A DNA stretch of 64,000 nt from Flavobacterium profundi (GCF_006491645.1 NZ_VDCZ01000010.1:124001-188000); one strand, 5' to 3'; positions 1-10,067 are shown, counted from the first letter of the stretch. The notes: generated from the sequence alone by a model not told the origin. Translations and numbers: made by a program.

Positions 1-257
1 CTGGAGGCAGTATGATTATGTTAGCCAAAGGAAATAGATCCAAACAAGTAACCGATGCTTGTGCCAAATATGGTGGTTTTTACTTAGGCTCTATTGGGGG
101 TCCAGCTGCCATTTTAGCACAAGAAAATATTTTAAAAGTAGAAGTGGTTGATTTTCCAGAATTAGGAATGGAAGCTGTTCGAAAAATCACAGTGAAAGAT
201 TTCCCAGCTTTTATTATTACCGATGATAAAGGAAATGATTTCTTTGCTAACTTATAA
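1..257 (+). CDS. Class I fumarate hydratase, C-terminal end (partial)
   Basis: Only the last 84 residues or so are in the window; the frame is open from base 3. The stretch [13 protein letters not shown] followed by [13 protein letters not shown] and [15 protein letters not shown] closely resembles the end of the FumA/FumB type of 4Fe-4S fumarases, which interconvert fumarate and malate in the citric acid cycle in the cytoplasm. The iron-sulfur cysteines lie upstream of the window, so catalysis cannot be checked. It ends with TAA and is followed by a hairpin shared with the convergent peptidase gene. Identification rests on recalled family sequence; confidence is high for family and low for a specific gene name. 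Confidence 0.88.
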   Translation, partial: GGSMIMLAKGNRSKQVTDACAKYGGFYLGSIGGPAAILAQENILKVEVVDFPELGMEAVRKITVKDFPAFIITDDKGNDFFANL

Positions 258-289
258 TTATTCACGGTAAGAAATTATAATATAGAAAT

Positions 290-320
290 AAAAAAAGAGG
301 CTACAAATTGTAGCCTCTCC
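290..320. terminator. Terminator between convergent fumarase and M4 peptidase genes
   Basis: A 10-bp perfect stem (AGAGGCTACA / TGTAGCCTCT, loop AAT) sits between two converging genes. Read on the minus strand it is followed by a run of seven T, so it is a strong terminator for the peptidase gene; on the plus strand the T run is short, giving weaker service to the fumarase gene. Confidence 0.85.
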
Positions 321-353
321 TTTTGAATATAACTAACTTAACTTAATTAATTC

Positions 354-3263
354 TTATTCCTTAATAAATTTCTTAGTGATTTTTTCCTTATAAGTATTCA
401 ATTCAACTACAAAGATTCCTGTATTTAATGAACTGATGTTAATTTGGTCATTCTTAATTTGTCCTTGTAATACTAATTGACCCATAACATTATATATCTT
501 ATAATCTTTCATACCATCATTAGAAATTACATGTAAAACATTTCCTTTAACTGGATTTGGATACATTACAAAATCTACACCTTTACTTGTTTCTGTAATG
601 GTAGAAACCTCAGTTACTAAACCAGTTGTACCCACACAGAAGTTTGTTGACTCACTTGAACCAAATGAACCACCACTAGCTAAAGTTGTTCCATTAGAAG
701 TGACAGAATAACTTCCGTTTCCATAAGAACAGCAAATTCCATCACCATAGCTGTCGTTAATTTTAAAAGTATAACATCCAGCAGCTAAACATTTCGTAAT
801 TGTTAATGAAGAGCCATCAGCTTGACTACCGTAAGTTCCTCCAGACTCAACCACCTGTCCGCTTGAATTCAAAATCTGCCAGCTTGTTTCTTCTGGATAA
901 TTATCAAATACAAAATTGATATTCACATTGGTACATGTTGGTGGATTTACGGTTCCAGTTGATAAGGCCACATCATCCACAGCAATATCTCCTTGCCAAG
1001 TACTTCCAGTTGTTCCAACAAATCGTAATTGAACAGTTGAACCTGTGTAAGTAGCTAAGTTAACAGAAGCAGATAACCAAGAATTACCTTGGTTCCCAGA
1101 TTTTGTCCAAAGATCGGTCCAAGAAGTTCCATTTGTACTTGCTTGTAATGTTAATCCTCCCATACCAGCTGCTCCATACATATGATATTTAAAGGTAAAA
1201 GTTGCTGCTGAAGCGCTACTTAAATTATAACATGGTGAGTTTAATATTGTCTTTTTATTAGAATAATTAGGGCTAGAAGCTTCTACGTATACATAATAAG
1301 AACCTTGAGCAGCACTTGATGGTCCTGTACCACTTGAAGGAGTACCATTCGCGTCAACAATCCAATCGAAATCATCTCCAGAACCTTGTGTCCAAGCTCC
1401 CAAAGTATTTTCAAACCCTTCAGCATAAGGGTATGAAGTAATTGTAGTTGAACAAGTAGTTCCACCACCACCTCCGCCACCAGAGTATGCCGCACCAACA
1501 CCTACGGCATAGAATGCATTAGTTGTTGCTATTACTTCAGCTGAACCAGCTCCATATAAATCAGTAGCTGCTTGTATACCATAAGTTCTTGCGTTTGCAA
1601 ATGTAGAGTTAGCAGAAAGATAAACACTTTCTAAACGATACGCAATTTTTGCAGCTTTATCAATTCCAATTCCAGTTACGCTATATGTATTTCCAATATC
1701 ATTAGTTCCCGATTTACCAACCGTTAAAATATAAAACCAGTGATTTAAGACACCACTATTTCTATGCACGCCACAATAGTCATTCGATTGCGTAGGCGTT
1801 CCACAATTAGGATTTGTCCAATAGGTTCCGCCATATGTATCTGGTTGTCCTTCACTATTTGGATCACTCATAGAGCGAAGCGCTAAATGTCCTGAGCGTC
1901 TTTCAATATCCTCACCAATTAACCAAGTACTTTTATTTGGAGCCGCATAATACTCTACAGCTGCTCCCCAAATATCTGAAAAAGCTTCATTTAAAGCTCC
2001 AGACTCTCTTTGGTAAGCCAGATTAGCAGTGTATGTACAAACTGCGTGACCTATCTCATGAGCCGCTACATCTAATGCTGTTAAAATGTCGAAATAGGTA
2101 CCACTTCCGTCTCCGTATGTCATTCTAGATCCATCCCAAAAAGCATTATCATAATTAGAACTATAATGTACATAACTATTAATAGCTGCTCCTGAGTTGT
2201 TAAAACTATTTCTATTGTGTACTGCACTCCAATAATCATATGTTTTTTCTGCACCCCAATGTGCATCTAAAGCTCCATTATCTTTATTGGTCGAATGCTC
2301 AGCGGTTGTCCAATTATTATCATTGTCTGTGAAATTTACAGCAGAATTATAGTTGGTACTTTTATTTAAATCGTAGGTATTCACTCCATTTCCTCTAGTA
2401 TTATCCTTTAAGATATAACTCCCTCCACTTAGGGTAGTTTCAATACTTTGAGAACCGCTATATCTTGTTGCCGCTGTTCCAGAAACTAATGCCTCAAAGG
2501 CTTTAGCAATTTTCTCAGGATTTTTAAGATCTGAACAAGCATGATTTGATTCAAAAAGGTGTGCGGAACCATGCCCAAAATTAGTAGCGTGTTTTATGGT
2601 AGCATTATAAAACAATACTTTACCGGTTTTAGCGTCTACATAAACATCAGCTCTGCTTATAGGATTGGTTCCATAAATGTCAAATTTATAGGCTAGTTGT
2701 AATTGCGGTTCTACTCCTTCCTTTCCTATACTTTCTAATTCAGGTAATAAAACCAATTCTCCTTGAGGTTTTGAGTAACCAATAAGAGCCGCTTCTTTTG
2801 CGTTTTCCCATAAAAAGGAAGTACTATGGGTTGCTTTTTTAGCAGCTTCAAGAGCTACGTTTGAGCTAATAGTTGGATTAATGTTAATTTTAGTTGGATT
2901 GTAAATTTCACCGTTCATAGAAACAATTCTACCGCCTTTAGAATTGATTGTATAAGTGGCAAACTCTATTTTAACATTATTATAAAAAAGTTGATACTTT
3001 TCATGAGAAAACCCAAGGTTGTCGTTTTCTTCTTTAATTTTTTGAAAAGTAAATCCACTTTTAAGATTCAAATTTTCTTTTAGAATACTTTGAAAATTTG
3101 AAGAAGAAAGGTTAGCACCTTCTTTGAATACAATTAGACTAGGTTTCCCATTTTCATCTAAAATTTTCTCTTTGATTTTTTTATCCCCTTCTTGCCCATA
3201 GGATAAAAATGAAAAAGAAGCAAGCAAAGACAATGCTACTGCTTTTTGTAGTTTGTTTTTCAT
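354..3263 (-). CDS. Secreted M4 (thermolysin-family) metalloprotease with T9SS sorting domain
   Basis: A 969-residue exported zinc protease. In order: signal peptide (about 1-23, ending LSYG|Q); a propeptide with FTP and PepSY-like parts (about 40-235); an M4 catalytic domain with HEIGH at residues 402-406 and the third zinc ligand Glu426 in GALNEAFSD; a poly-Gly linker near residue 595; a MAM-like beta-sandwich (about 605-765); a second beta domain rich in Gly/Ser with DSYGDGICC (about 775-880); and a T9SS type A sorting domain starting at YPNPVKGNV. The catalytic motifs are complete, so an active secreted protease is expected, probably for nutrient proteins. It stands alone, with its own promoter and terminator. 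The substrate is not predictable from sequence. Confidence 0.93.
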   Translation of the reverse strand: MKNKLQKAVALSLLASFSFLSYGQEGDKKIKEKILDENGKPSLIVFKEGANLSSSNFQSILKENLNLKSGFTFQKIKEENDNLGFSHEKYQLFYNNVKIEFATYTINSKGGRIVSMNGEIYNPTKININPTISSNVALEAAKKATHSTSFLWENAKEAALIGYSKPQGELVLLPELESIGKEGVEPQLQLAYKFDIYGTNPISRADVYVDAKTGKVLFYNATIKHATNFGHGSAHLFESNHACSDLKNPEKIAKAFEALVSGTAATRYSGSQSIETTLSGGSYILKDNTRGNGVNTYDLNKSTNYNSAVNFTDNDNNWTTAEHSTNKDNGALDAHWGAEKTYDYWSAVHNRNSFNNSGAAINSYVHYSSNYDNAFWDGSRMTYGDGSGTYFDILTALDVAAHEIGHAVCTYTANLAYQRESGALNEAFSDIWGAAVEYYAAPNKSTWLIGEDIERRSGHLALRSMSDPNSEGQPDTYGGTYWTNPNCGTPTQSNDYCGVHRNSGVLNHWFYILTVGKSGTNDIGNTYSVTGIGIDKAAKIAYRLESVYLSANSTFANARTYGIQAATDLYGAGSAEVIATTNAFYAVGVGAAYSGGGGGGGTTCSTTITSYPYAEGFENTLGAWTQGSGDDFDWIVDANGTPSSGTGPSSAAQGSYYVYVEASSPNYSNKKTILNSPCYNLSSASAATFTFKYHMYGAAGMGGLTLQASTNGTSWTDLWTKSGNQGNSWLSASVNLATYTGSTVQLRFVGTTGSTWQGDIAVDDVALSTGTVNPPTCTNVNINFVFDNYPEETSWQILNSSGQVVESGGTYGSQADGSSLTITKCLAAGCYTFKINDSYGDGICCSYGNGSYSVTSNGTTLASGGSFGSSESTNFCVGTTGLVTEVSTITETSKGVDFVMYPNPVKGNVLHVISNDGMKDYKIYNVMGQLVLQGQIKNDQINISSLNTGIFVVELNTYKEKITKKFIKE

Positions 3264-3294
3264 AATTGTTTGATTGTTAAAGATTAGTTAAAAA

Positions 3295-3323
3295 CAAAGG
3301 TAATAATTTTTTAACACAAACAA
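3295..3323 (-). promoter_or_regulatory. Bacteroidota-type promoter for the M4 peptidase gene
   Basis: Reading toward the peptidase gene, TTG (3323-3321), 18 bases, then TACCTTTG (3302-3295), matching the TAnnTTTG element of the primary sigma factor of Bacteroidota. The start codon follows about 30 bases later. Confidence 0.6.
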
Positions 3324-3402
3324 TTACAGTAAAAATATATTTTTTGTTAAAATTAAATAAATAATGCTTTTTTTATATTAAAATTTATTAAAAAAATAAA
3401 AA

Positions 3403-4569
3403 CTATTCAACAAAAAGCACTAATCCTTTAAGATAATGCCCTTCTGGATGATAAATGTTTGTAGGGTGATCGGGTCCTTGGTTTAATTTATGCAAAACTC
3501 TAATATTTCTACCTGTTTCAATAGCAGCTGCTGCTATAGTATTATAAAACAACACATCGTCAATAACTTGAGAACAAGAAAATGTAAACAATATTCCATT
3601 TGGTGCTAACGCTTTTAACCCTGCTATATTTAATCTTTTATAAGCCTGAGTAGCAGTATGCTTACTTTTTATATTTTTAGCAAATGCAGGAGGATCTAAA
3701 ACAATTACATCATATTGTTGAGAATGTTCTTTCATGAATTCAAACACATCAGAAGCAACTGCTGTATGATTGGCACTAGGAAAATTTAATTGCATATTCT
3801 TTTTAGCTAAATCTACTGCTTTTTGCGAAATATCTACAGAAGTAACCAAGTTAGCACCCGCGTTCATTGCATAAATTGAAAAACCACCGGTATAACAAAA
3901 AGTATTCAGTACTTTTTTATCTTTTGAAAATGTTCCTAATAACTTTCTATTATCTCTTTGATCCAAGAAAAAACCCGTTTTTTGCCCTTCTACCCAATTC
4001 ACATGAAATTCGATTCCATTTTCATTAGCAATACACTCGGATTGATTTCCGAATAAGAAAAAATCTTTCCCAGTATTTGGAAGTGTACCGCTACTTTTAC
4101 AATAAATTGTTTCACAAAAATCTTTTAAACTTGTTTTTATAGCATCTGCTATAGCCTCCATTTGCAAGTAAATTCCAGAGGAATGTGCTTGAATTACCCA
4201 ATTTTTATTATAATAATCAATAATTAAGCCTGGTATTCCATCTCCTTCACCATGAATAACTCGGAAAGCATTCGTTTGATTTAAATTCAGTAATTTCAAT
4301 CGTAATTCCCAGGCAGAAGTAATCCTTTTTTTCCAAAAATTAGAATCAAAAGTTTCATCATTAAAAGTTAAGATTCGAACAACAATACTTCCTCTATCGC
4401 TAAAAAAACCAGTTCCTAAATGCGCATTGTTATAATCAACCACATCTACCATTTCACCATCTTCGATTTCCCTACTGACTCCATACACCGCTCCACTAAA
4501 AACCCATGGATGTCTTCTTAAAATCGACTTTTCTTTTCCTTTCTTTAAAATTACTTTTGGATAACTCAT
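3403..4569 (-). CDS. Class I SAM-dependent rRNA methyltransferase, RlmI-like
   Basis: A 388-residue protein with an N-terminal PUA-type RNA-binding domain (HPWVFSGAV near residue 20) and a C-terminal Rossmann methyltransferase: FCYTGGFSIYA is the SAM-binding motif I and VLDPPAFAKN the DPPxF catalytic loop, followed by FSCSQ. This is the architecture of RlmI, which methylates C5 of a 23S rRNA cytosine; the exact base is inferred from the family. I start at the ATG at 4569 (MSYPKVILKKG) instead of a GTG six codons upstream, because homologous proteins begin close to this point. It lies 72 bases after scoB and may be read through from that operon. Confidence 0.85.
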   Translation of the reverse strand: MSYPKVILKKGKEKSILRRHPWVFSGAVYGVSREIEDGEMVDVVDYNNAHLGTGFFSDRGSIVVRILTFNDETFDSNFWKKRITSAWELRLKLLNLNQTNAFRVIHGEGDGIPGLIIDYYNKNWVIQAHSSGIYLQMEAIADAIKTSLKDFCETIYCKSSGTLPNTGKDFFLFGNQSECIANENGIEFHVNWVEGQKTGFFLDQRDNRKLLGTFSKDKKVLNTFCYTGGFSIYAMNAGANLVTSVDISQKAVDLAKKNMQLNFPSANHTAVASDVFEFMKEHSQQYDVIVLDPPAFAKNIKSKHTATQAYKRLNIAGLKALAPNGILFTFSCSQVIDDVLFYNTIAAAAIETGRNIRVLHKLNQGPDHPTNIYHPEGHYLKGLVLFVE

Positions 4570-4641
4570 ATTGTAAAAATTAGCCACAAAACACTACTAT
4601 AAACAGTGAATTGTGGCTCTATTATATTTGTATTATTTTAT

Positions 4642-5301
4642 TTAATCTAGAATCATTTCTGGAATATCTCCTTCTATAATCAAAGTCCCTTCTGTAGCAT
4701 TTTTCACCTCTTCTACAGTAACACCAGGAGCTGTTTCTAACAATTTAAAGCCTTCTGATGTAACTTCAAGAACCGCTAATTCTGTTACGATTTTTTTTAC
4801 ACAACCTACTCCAGTTAAGGGCAAAGAACATCGCTTTAACAACTTTGATTCACCCGCTTTGTTTACATGCATCATGGCCACAATAATATTTTCAGCTGAA
4901 GCAACTAAATCCATAGCTCCTCCCATACCTTTTACCATTTTACCAGGTATTTTCCAATTCGCAATATCACCATTTTCAGCTACTTCCATAGCACCTAAAA
5001 TAGTTAAATCGACTTTCTGACTTCGAATCATCCCAAAACTAAAAGCGGAATCAAAAAAACTAGCTCCAGGTAAAGTAGTTATGGTTTGTTTACCAGCATT
5101 GATAATATCTGCGTCCTCTTCACCTTCGAAAGGGAAAGGCCCCATGCCTAAAACACCGTTTTCACTTTGAAATTCAACCGATATGTCTTCTCTAACAAAA
5201 TTAGCAACCAATGTTGGTATACCAATCCCAAGATTTACATAGTAACCGTCTTTTACTTCTTTTGCAATTCTTTTTGCAATTTGATTTTTATCTAATGCCA
5301 T
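4642..5301 (-). CDS. scoB: Succinyl-CoA:3-ketoacid CoA-transferase subunit B
   Basis: A 219-residue beta subunit of a two-subunit type I CoA-transferase, which moves CoA between succinyl-CoA and acetoacetate in ketone-body or short-chain acid use. The SENGVLGMG motif carries the catalytic Glu (Glu47) that forms the glutamyl-CoA thioester. YYVNLGIGIPTLV near residue 21 is also typical. The start codon lies 2 bases after the scoA stop, so the subunits are probably made in equal amounts from one message. AtoA/PcaJ-type transferases share this fold; substrate is inferred from closest family resemblance and from flavobacterial context. Confidence 0.9.
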   Translation of the reverse strand: MALDKNQIAKRIAKEVKDGYYVNLGIGIPTLVANFVREDISVEFQSENGVLGMGPFPFEGEEDADIINAGKQTITTLPGASFFDSAFSFGMIRSQKVDLTILGAMEVAENGDIANWKIPGKMVKGMGGAMDLVASAENIIVAMMHVNKAGESKLLKRCSLPLTGVGCVKKIVTELAVLEVTSEGFKLLETAPGVTVEEVKNATEGTLIIEGDIPEMILD

Positions 5302-5303
5302 GA

Positions 5304-6005
5304 TTACGCTCTTTTTCTAGTTGTACGTTGCTCGATTCTTTTTTCAAATGTAGCACCTTGAAAAATACGATTTACCATAATACCAGGAATGTGTATTTCA
5401 TTTGGATCCAAAGTTCCTGCTGGCACTAATTCTTCCACTTCAGCTATCGTAATTTTAGCCGCACCTGCCATGACTGCATTAAAATTCCTAGCGGTTCCTT
5501 TAAAAATCAGATTTCCTGCTTCATCACCTTTCCATGCTTTAACAATAGAAAAATCTGCTTTAAATGCTAGCTCCATAACATGCATTTTTCCGTTAAATTC
5601 TCTTGTCTCTTTCCCTTCAGCAACTTCAGTACCAAACCCTGCAGGTGTAAAAAAGGCAGGTATTCCTGCTTGGGCAGCTCTACATTTTTCCGCTAGAGTT
5701 CCTTGTGGTGTTAACTCTACTTCTAGTTCCCCTGAAAGCATTTGTCTTTCAAATTCTGCATTTTCACCAACATAAGATGAAATCATTTTTTTTATTTGAC
5801 GGTTTTGCAACAATAGTCCAAGTCCGAAATCATCCACTCCTGCATTGTTAGAAATACAGGTTAAGTTGGTTACTTTTTTATTTACTAACTCAGCTATACT
5901 ATTTTCTGGAATTCCACAAAGACCAAAGCCTCCTAACATAATTGTCATTCCACTTTCAATCCCTTGTAGTGCTTCGCTAACGTTTTTTACAGTTCGCTTA
6001 ATCAT
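5304..6005 (-). CDS. scoA: Succinyl-CoA:3-ketoacid CoA-transferase subunit A
   Basis: A 233-residue alpha subunit, partner of the protein encoded immediately downstream. The glycine-rich [16 protein letters not shown] near residue 22 and the [13 protein letters not shown] segment are characteristic of the alpha subunits of type I CoA-transferases (ScoA/AtoD). It has no catalytic Glu of its own; the active site forms with subunit B. It begins 18 bases after the stop of the penicillin-binding protein gene and so appears to be part of the ricT-gldH-PBP1A run, although the functions are not obviously linked. Confidence 0.9.
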   Translation of the reverse strand: MIKRTVKNVSEALQGIESGMTIMLGGFGLCGIPENSIAELVNKKVTNLTCISNNAGVDDFGLGLLLQNRQIKKMISSYVGENAEFERQMLSGELEVELTPQGTLAEKCRAAQAGIPAFFTPAGFGTEVAEGKETREFNGKMHVMELAFKADFSIVKAWKGDEAGNLIFKGTARNFNAVMAGAAKITIAEVEELVPAGTLDPNEIHIPGIMVNRIFQGATFEKRIEQRTTRKRA

Positions 6006-6023
6006 ATTTTATTTGCGTTTTTT

Positions 6024-8309
6024 TCAAAAATCGAATTCAGACATATTTGGTTTATCCACATCAGTAGAATCAACCGTTGGAGCTGCTGTAGTACAATCGA
6101 CACGAATACTTATCTTTTCAGGTCTTTCAAAACTTTCTTGAGACACGTTTAATTCTTTATCCTTGTAACATTTATCCATAAATAATCCCCAAATTGGCAA
6201 AGCCATACATGCTCCTTGTCCGTATAAAGTTCTTCTAAAATGTGCCGCTCTGTCTTCGTTTCCAACCCAAATTCCAGCTGATAAGTTTGGCACCATTCCA
6301 ATAAACCATCCATCAGAGTTGTTTTGTGTAGTTCCTGTTTTACCAGCAATAGGATTCGTAAATTTATACTTGTAATTGGTTAAACCATTAACAGAACCCC
6401 ATCTTAAACGAGCCCCAGTTCCAGATTCTGTAACCCCTTCCATTAACTTAATAATAGCATACGCGACATCTCTGTTCATTACATCTTTGGATTGCGGAAT
6501 TACTTGATCTAAAACCACTCCGTTTTTATCTTCTATTCTAGTAATGAATGTTGGTGCAATATACACTCCTTGATTGGCAAAAGTACTAAAAGCACCCACC
6601 ATTTCTTTCACTGTTATATCAACAGCACCTAAAGCGATTGCTGGAGTTACTGGTATTTCTGTAGTAACTCCCAAATCTCTTGCCATATCTACTACAGATT
6701 GCGGTCCTACTCGGTCCATCAATTTAGCAGACACAGGATTTAATGAATTAGCCAATGCTTTTTTAAGTGTAACCATACCTTTAAAAGCACCTCCATCATT
6801 CGTTGGCGACCAAGTTTTTGAAATCCCCCATTTTCCTTTTTGCATGGTAAATGGACCATCAATAATAGAATCACAAGGCGACATTCCTAATTGTTCAATA
6901 GCCGTTGAATACACAAAAGGTTTAAAAGTAGAACCCACTTGTCTTGCTCCTTGGCCTACGTGATCGTATTGAAAATATTTATGATTAATACCACCAACCC
7001 ATGCTTTAATATGACCCGTTTGTGGTTCCATGGCCATCATACCTGTTTGAAGGAAATGTTTATAGTAACGAATAGAATCTCTCGGAGTCATTATCGTATC
7101 TTTTTCACCTTTCCAAGTAAAAATTTTCATTTTCGTTTTAACCTCAAATGATTTCAAGATTTCTTCTTCGGACTTTCCATCGTCTTTCATGATTCTCCAT
7201 CGTTCCGAATTTTTCATTGCGCTTTTTATAATCTTCTCTGTCTCTTCATCAGTAATTTTTATAAAAGGCGCATTCTTTTCCGTTTTTGCTAATTCGAAAA
7301 ATTTAGCTTGCAAAATGGTTAAATGTTCTTGTACAGCCTCTTCAGCATATTTTTGCATGCGAGAATCGATTGTCGTATAAATTTTCAAACCATCTCTATA
7401 AATATCGTATTCTGTGCCGTCTTCTTTTTTATGATTTTTTACCCAATCTTTCATATACACCTTCAAATACTCTCTGAAGTAAGTTGCAATTCCTTGATTA
7501 TGATCTTCTGGTCTAAAATCTAAAACAAGAGGTTTTTTCTGTAGTTCATTTTTTTTAGTTTCTTTCAGGTAGCCACTACGAACCATTTGTCCAAGAACAA
7601 TATTTCTTCTGTTTTTTGATCTCTCTTCAAAACGTTTTGGATTGAATCGAGAGGGATTGGTTAACATTCCAATGATAACAGCTCCTTCTTCAGTAGTTAA
7701 ATCTTTTGGTTCTTTATTAAAATAGATTTTGGAAGCAGAACGAATACCGATTGCTCCATTTACAAAATCCACCTGATTCAAATACATGGCAATGATTTCG
7801 TTTTTAGTGTATTGACGTTCTAATCTAGTAGCAATAATCCATTCTTTTATTTTCTGAACAATTCTCAAAATTATATTTCTAGAACCATCACTACCATGAA
7901 ATAAATTTTTTGCAAGCTGTTGGCTAATCGTACTCGCGCCACCATCTCTACCTAACATTACAACAGCTCTTAAGGTACCTCTTGCATCAATACCTGAATG
8001 TTCATAAAAACGTTCATCTTCTGTAGCAACTAGTGCATGTACTAAATCTTTTGGTAATTCTTCAAACGTAACAGGGACTCTATTTTGGGCATAAAATTTT
8101 CCCAAAACAACTCCGTCAGAAGACATAATTTCTGTAGCAATATTCGAATCTGGATTTTCTAAAGTTTCGAAAGTAGGCATCGCTCCAAAAAAGCCCCAAG
8201 AAGCAAATAGAAATAATAAAATAATAAATCCTAACCCAAATAAAAAGGTTTTCCAAAATATTTTTATATACTTAGAAAATTCACTGCTTTCTTTTTTCTT
8301 TGTTGCCAT
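6024..8309 (-). CDS. Class A penicillin-binding protein 1A (glycosyltransferase/transpeptidase)
   Basis: A 761-residue bifunctional peptidoglycan synthase anchored by one N-terminal membrane helix (about residues 19-38). The glycosyltransferase-51 domain shows ATEDERFYEHSGID with catalytic Glu97 and GASTISQQLAKNL. The transpeptidase domain shows GSTFKPF, the SxxK active site at about residue 460, then SLN and KTGTT at about 657. Both activities should be intact; the enzyme polymerises lipid II and crosslinks peptides in the periplasm. Its gene starts 2 bases after the gldH stop, so cell-wall synthesis and gliding lipoprotein genes share a transcript here. Confidence 0.94.
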   Translation of the reverse strand: MATKKKESSEFSKYIKIFWKTFLFGLGFIILLFLFASWGFFGAMPTFETLENPDSNIATEIMSSDGVVLGKFYAQNRVPVTFEELPKDLVHALVATEDERFYEHSGIDARGTLRAVVMLGRDGGASTISQQLAKNLFHGSDGSRNIILRIVQKIKEWIIATRLERQYTKNEIIAMYLNQVDFVNGAIGIRSASKIYFNKEPKDLTTEEGAVIIGMLTNPSRFNPKRFEERSKNRRNIVLGQMVRSGYLKETKKNELQKKPLVLDFRPEDHNQGIATYFREYLKVYMKDWVKNHKKEDGTEYDIYRDGLKIYTTIDSRMQKYAEEAVQEHLTILQAKFFELAKTEKNAPFIKITDEETEKIIKSAMKNSERWRIMKDDGKSEEEILKSFEVKTKMKIFTWKGEKDTIMTPRDSIRYYKHFLQTGMMAMEPQTGHIKAWVGGINHKYFQYDHVGQGARQVGSTFKPFVYSTAIEQLGMSPCDSIIDGPFTMQKGKWGISKTWSPTNDGGAFKGMVTLKKALANSLNPVSAKLMDRVGPQSVVDMARDLGVTTEIPVTPAIALGAVDITVKEMVGAFSTFANQGVYIAPTFITRIEDKNGVVLDQVIPQSKDVMNRDVAYAIIKLMEGVTESGTGARLRWGSVNGLTNYKYKFTNPIAGKTGTTQNNSDGWFIGMVPNLSAGIWVGNEDRAAHFRRTLYGQGACMALPIWGLFMDKCYKDKELNVSQESFERPEKISIRVDCTTAAPTVDSTDVDKPNMSEFDF

Positions 8310-8311
8310 AT

Positions 8312-8803
8312 TTATTTTGTTTTTTCTATTCTGAAACCCACATCTGTTACACCATTCAATTCTTCTACACCTGTAACACTCCCAGTTTCTCTTAATGCTT
8401 GTTGTATTTCTATAGTATACTTCCCTTTTTGTTTAAACACAAAATTTTCTTGATACCATAATTTACTTTCTTTTACATCGGAAAAGCCTTCCCCCATTAA
8501 TGAACCATCCGGATTTGCCATTGCATATTCTAAAGTATCAATTTTAACTAAACTATCGGGTTGTTTTAACGAAACTGTAACAAATAAGTTGCTAAAAGGA
8601 TAATCATTATTATTTCTGATATTCAAAAATAAATTATATGGATTAATAGTGTCATTCTGTTCAAAAGTGAATCGAACAACATCCTCTTGTTTCCATTTCC
8701 CATTTAATGATTGATATTCATCAAAGACTCTCTTTTCGTCGCAAGAAAAACAGAGTATACATAAAAAAATCAGTATAAAAAAATTACTCCTTTTTAGGTC
8801 CAT
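8312..8803 (-). CDS. gldH: Gliding motility lipoprotein GldH
   Basis: A 163-residue lipoprotein. After the basic start MDLKRSNFF a hydrophobic stretch leads to a lipobox, CFSCDEK, with Cys21 as the lipid-modified residue. The rest (FDEYQSLNGKWKQEDVVRF, and TDVGFRIEK at the end) matches the GldH family, which is required for gliding in Flavobacterium johnsoniae; its biochemical role is unknown. I choose the ATG at 8803 because it directly precedes the signal peptide; an upstream in-frame start would add 22 residues ahead of it. The gene overlaps the end of ricT by 20 bases, suggesting coupled translation. Confidence 0.88.
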   Translation of the reverse strand: MDLKRSNFFILIFLCILCFSCDEKRVFDEYQSLNGKWKQEDVVRFTFEQNDTINPYNLFLNIRNNNDYPFSNLFVTVSLKQPDSLVKIDTLEYAMANPDGSLMGEGFSDVKESKLWYQENFVFKQKGKYTIEIQQALRETGSVTGVEELNGVTDVGFRIEKTK

Positions 8804-9953
8804 TTTTAAAATTTGTTGGTTTACGACGTTTCTTATTTTTATTATTTTTCTTTTTAGGCTTTTGATCAAATCTAGTTAAACTATCTTGTCCAACCACATT
8901 TTGGAAATTTTTCTCAACTTCTTTAGTTGCTTCTACTACAAAATCTTCGATGGCAGAAATTCTAATTTTTTGCTTGTTTTTAGCCAAAATTTCTTTCACA
9001 TCAGCAACAGATAAAACATGCCAATGCGCCGGTTGATTTTCATAAGAAAACCACATTAATTCTTTGAAAATATCTACCTTTTGGCAGTGTGCATTTCCTT
9101 TTTCAGTATATAATTTTGTATCTAAATCTGGGAAGTCTTTAAGCGCATCGAGATAGGTGTCTAATTCGTAGTTTAAACAACATTTTAATTTTCCGCATTG
9201 TCCTGCTAATTTCTGAGGATTTAAGGAAAGTTGTTGATAACGTGCTGCAGAAGTATTTACACTTCTAAAATCAGTTAACCAAGTAGAACAACACAATTCT
9301 CTTCCACAGGAACCAATTCCTCCTAAACGAGAAGCTTCCTGACGAAAACCAACTTGTTTCATTTCAATACGAATGCTAAATTCTCTTGCAAAATCTTTAA
9401 TCAATTGACGAAAATCAACCCGATCACTAGCGGTGTAATAAAATGTGGCTTTGGAACCGTCACCTTGGAATTCCACATCAGAAATCTTCATTTCCAAATT
9501 AAGCGAAATAGCAATTTCTCGAGCACGCATACGTACTTTCTCTTCTTTATTTCTGGCTTCACTCCAAATATCAATGTCTTTTTGAGAAGCCTTACGGTAT
9601 ATTTTTGCAAGTTCACTATCAACACTTACATTTTTCTTTTTCATTTGGATTTTAACCAATTCTCCTGCCAAAGATACAATACCCACATCGTGTCCAGGTG
9701 AAGCTTCAGTGGCTACTATATCTCCAATGGATAATGCTAATTTTTCAGGATTTCTAAAAAATTCTTTTCTTCCATTTTTAAAACGTACTTCTACACAACC
9801 GAAAGGTTCTTGCCCTTGTGGTAATGTCATATTGGATAACCAATCAAAAACTGTTAATTTATTGCAGCTTCCTGTGCCACATGATCCTTTATTGCCACAT
9901 CCTTTAGGAACTCCATCTGTAGTAGTCCCTGTCGAACAGTTATTACATGCCAT
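8784..9953 (-). CDS. ricT: PSP1/RicT-family iron-sulfur regulatory protein
   Basis: A 389-residue cytoplasmic protein with a PSP1 domain. Cysteines cluster at the N-terminus (ACNNCSTG, GCGNKGSCGTGSC) and in the centre (GIGSCGRELCCSTW and GQCGKLKCCLNYE), as in RicT/YaaT, which in Bacillus forms an Fe-S complex with RicA and RicF that affects RNA maturation. The extra N-terminal cysteines and a very basic C-terminus (KPKKKNNKNKKRRK) are typical of Bacteroidota members; the tail could bind nucleic acid, which is inference. First gene of the run ricT-gldH-PBP1A-scoA-scoB. Confidence 0.85.
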   Translation of the reverse strand: MACNNCSTGTTTDGVPKGCGNKGSCGTGSCNKLTVFDWLSNMTLPQGQEPFGCVEVRFKNGRKEFFRNPEKLALSIGDIVATEASPGHDVGIVSLAGELVKIQMKKKNVSVDSELAKIYRKASQKDIDIWSEARNKEEKVRMRAREIAISLNLEMKISDVEFQGDGSKATFYYTASDRVDFRQLIKDFAREFSIRIEMKQVGFRQEASRLGGIGSCGRELCCSTWLTDFRSVNTSAARYQQLSLNPQKLAGQCGKLKCCLNYELDTYLDALKDFPDLDTKLYTEKGNAHCQKVDIFKELMWFSYENQPAHWHVLSVADVKEILAKNKQKIRISAIEDFVVEATKEVEKNFQNVVGQDSLTRFDQKPKKKNNKNKKRRKPTNFKNGPKKE

Positions 9954-10014
9954 AATTTGAATATATATTGATTGCGCTTAAACAGCACTACTTGTCTAAA
10001 ACGTATTTTGAGTG

Positions 10015-10022
10015 TAAAGATA
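10015..10022 (-). promoter_or_regulatory. Putative -7 element for the ricT-gldH-PBP1A operon
   Basis: TATCTTTA on the minus strand, one base off TAnnTTTG, about 60 bases before the ricT start. No clear TTTG partner was seen upstream. Confidence 0.4.
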
Positions 10023-10067
10023 ATATAAATTTACTTATAGATAGAAACTGAAAATTAGCTTTAAAAC

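Noticed and set aside
5389..5775. 128-codon plus-strand frame inside scoA
   Set aside because: It lies entirely opposite a well-supported conserved gene and shows no recognisable protein features.
6574..7523. Several plus-strand frames (63-129 codons) opposite the PBP1A gene
   Set aside because: Antisense shadows of a clear coding sequence, with no start context or family resemblance.
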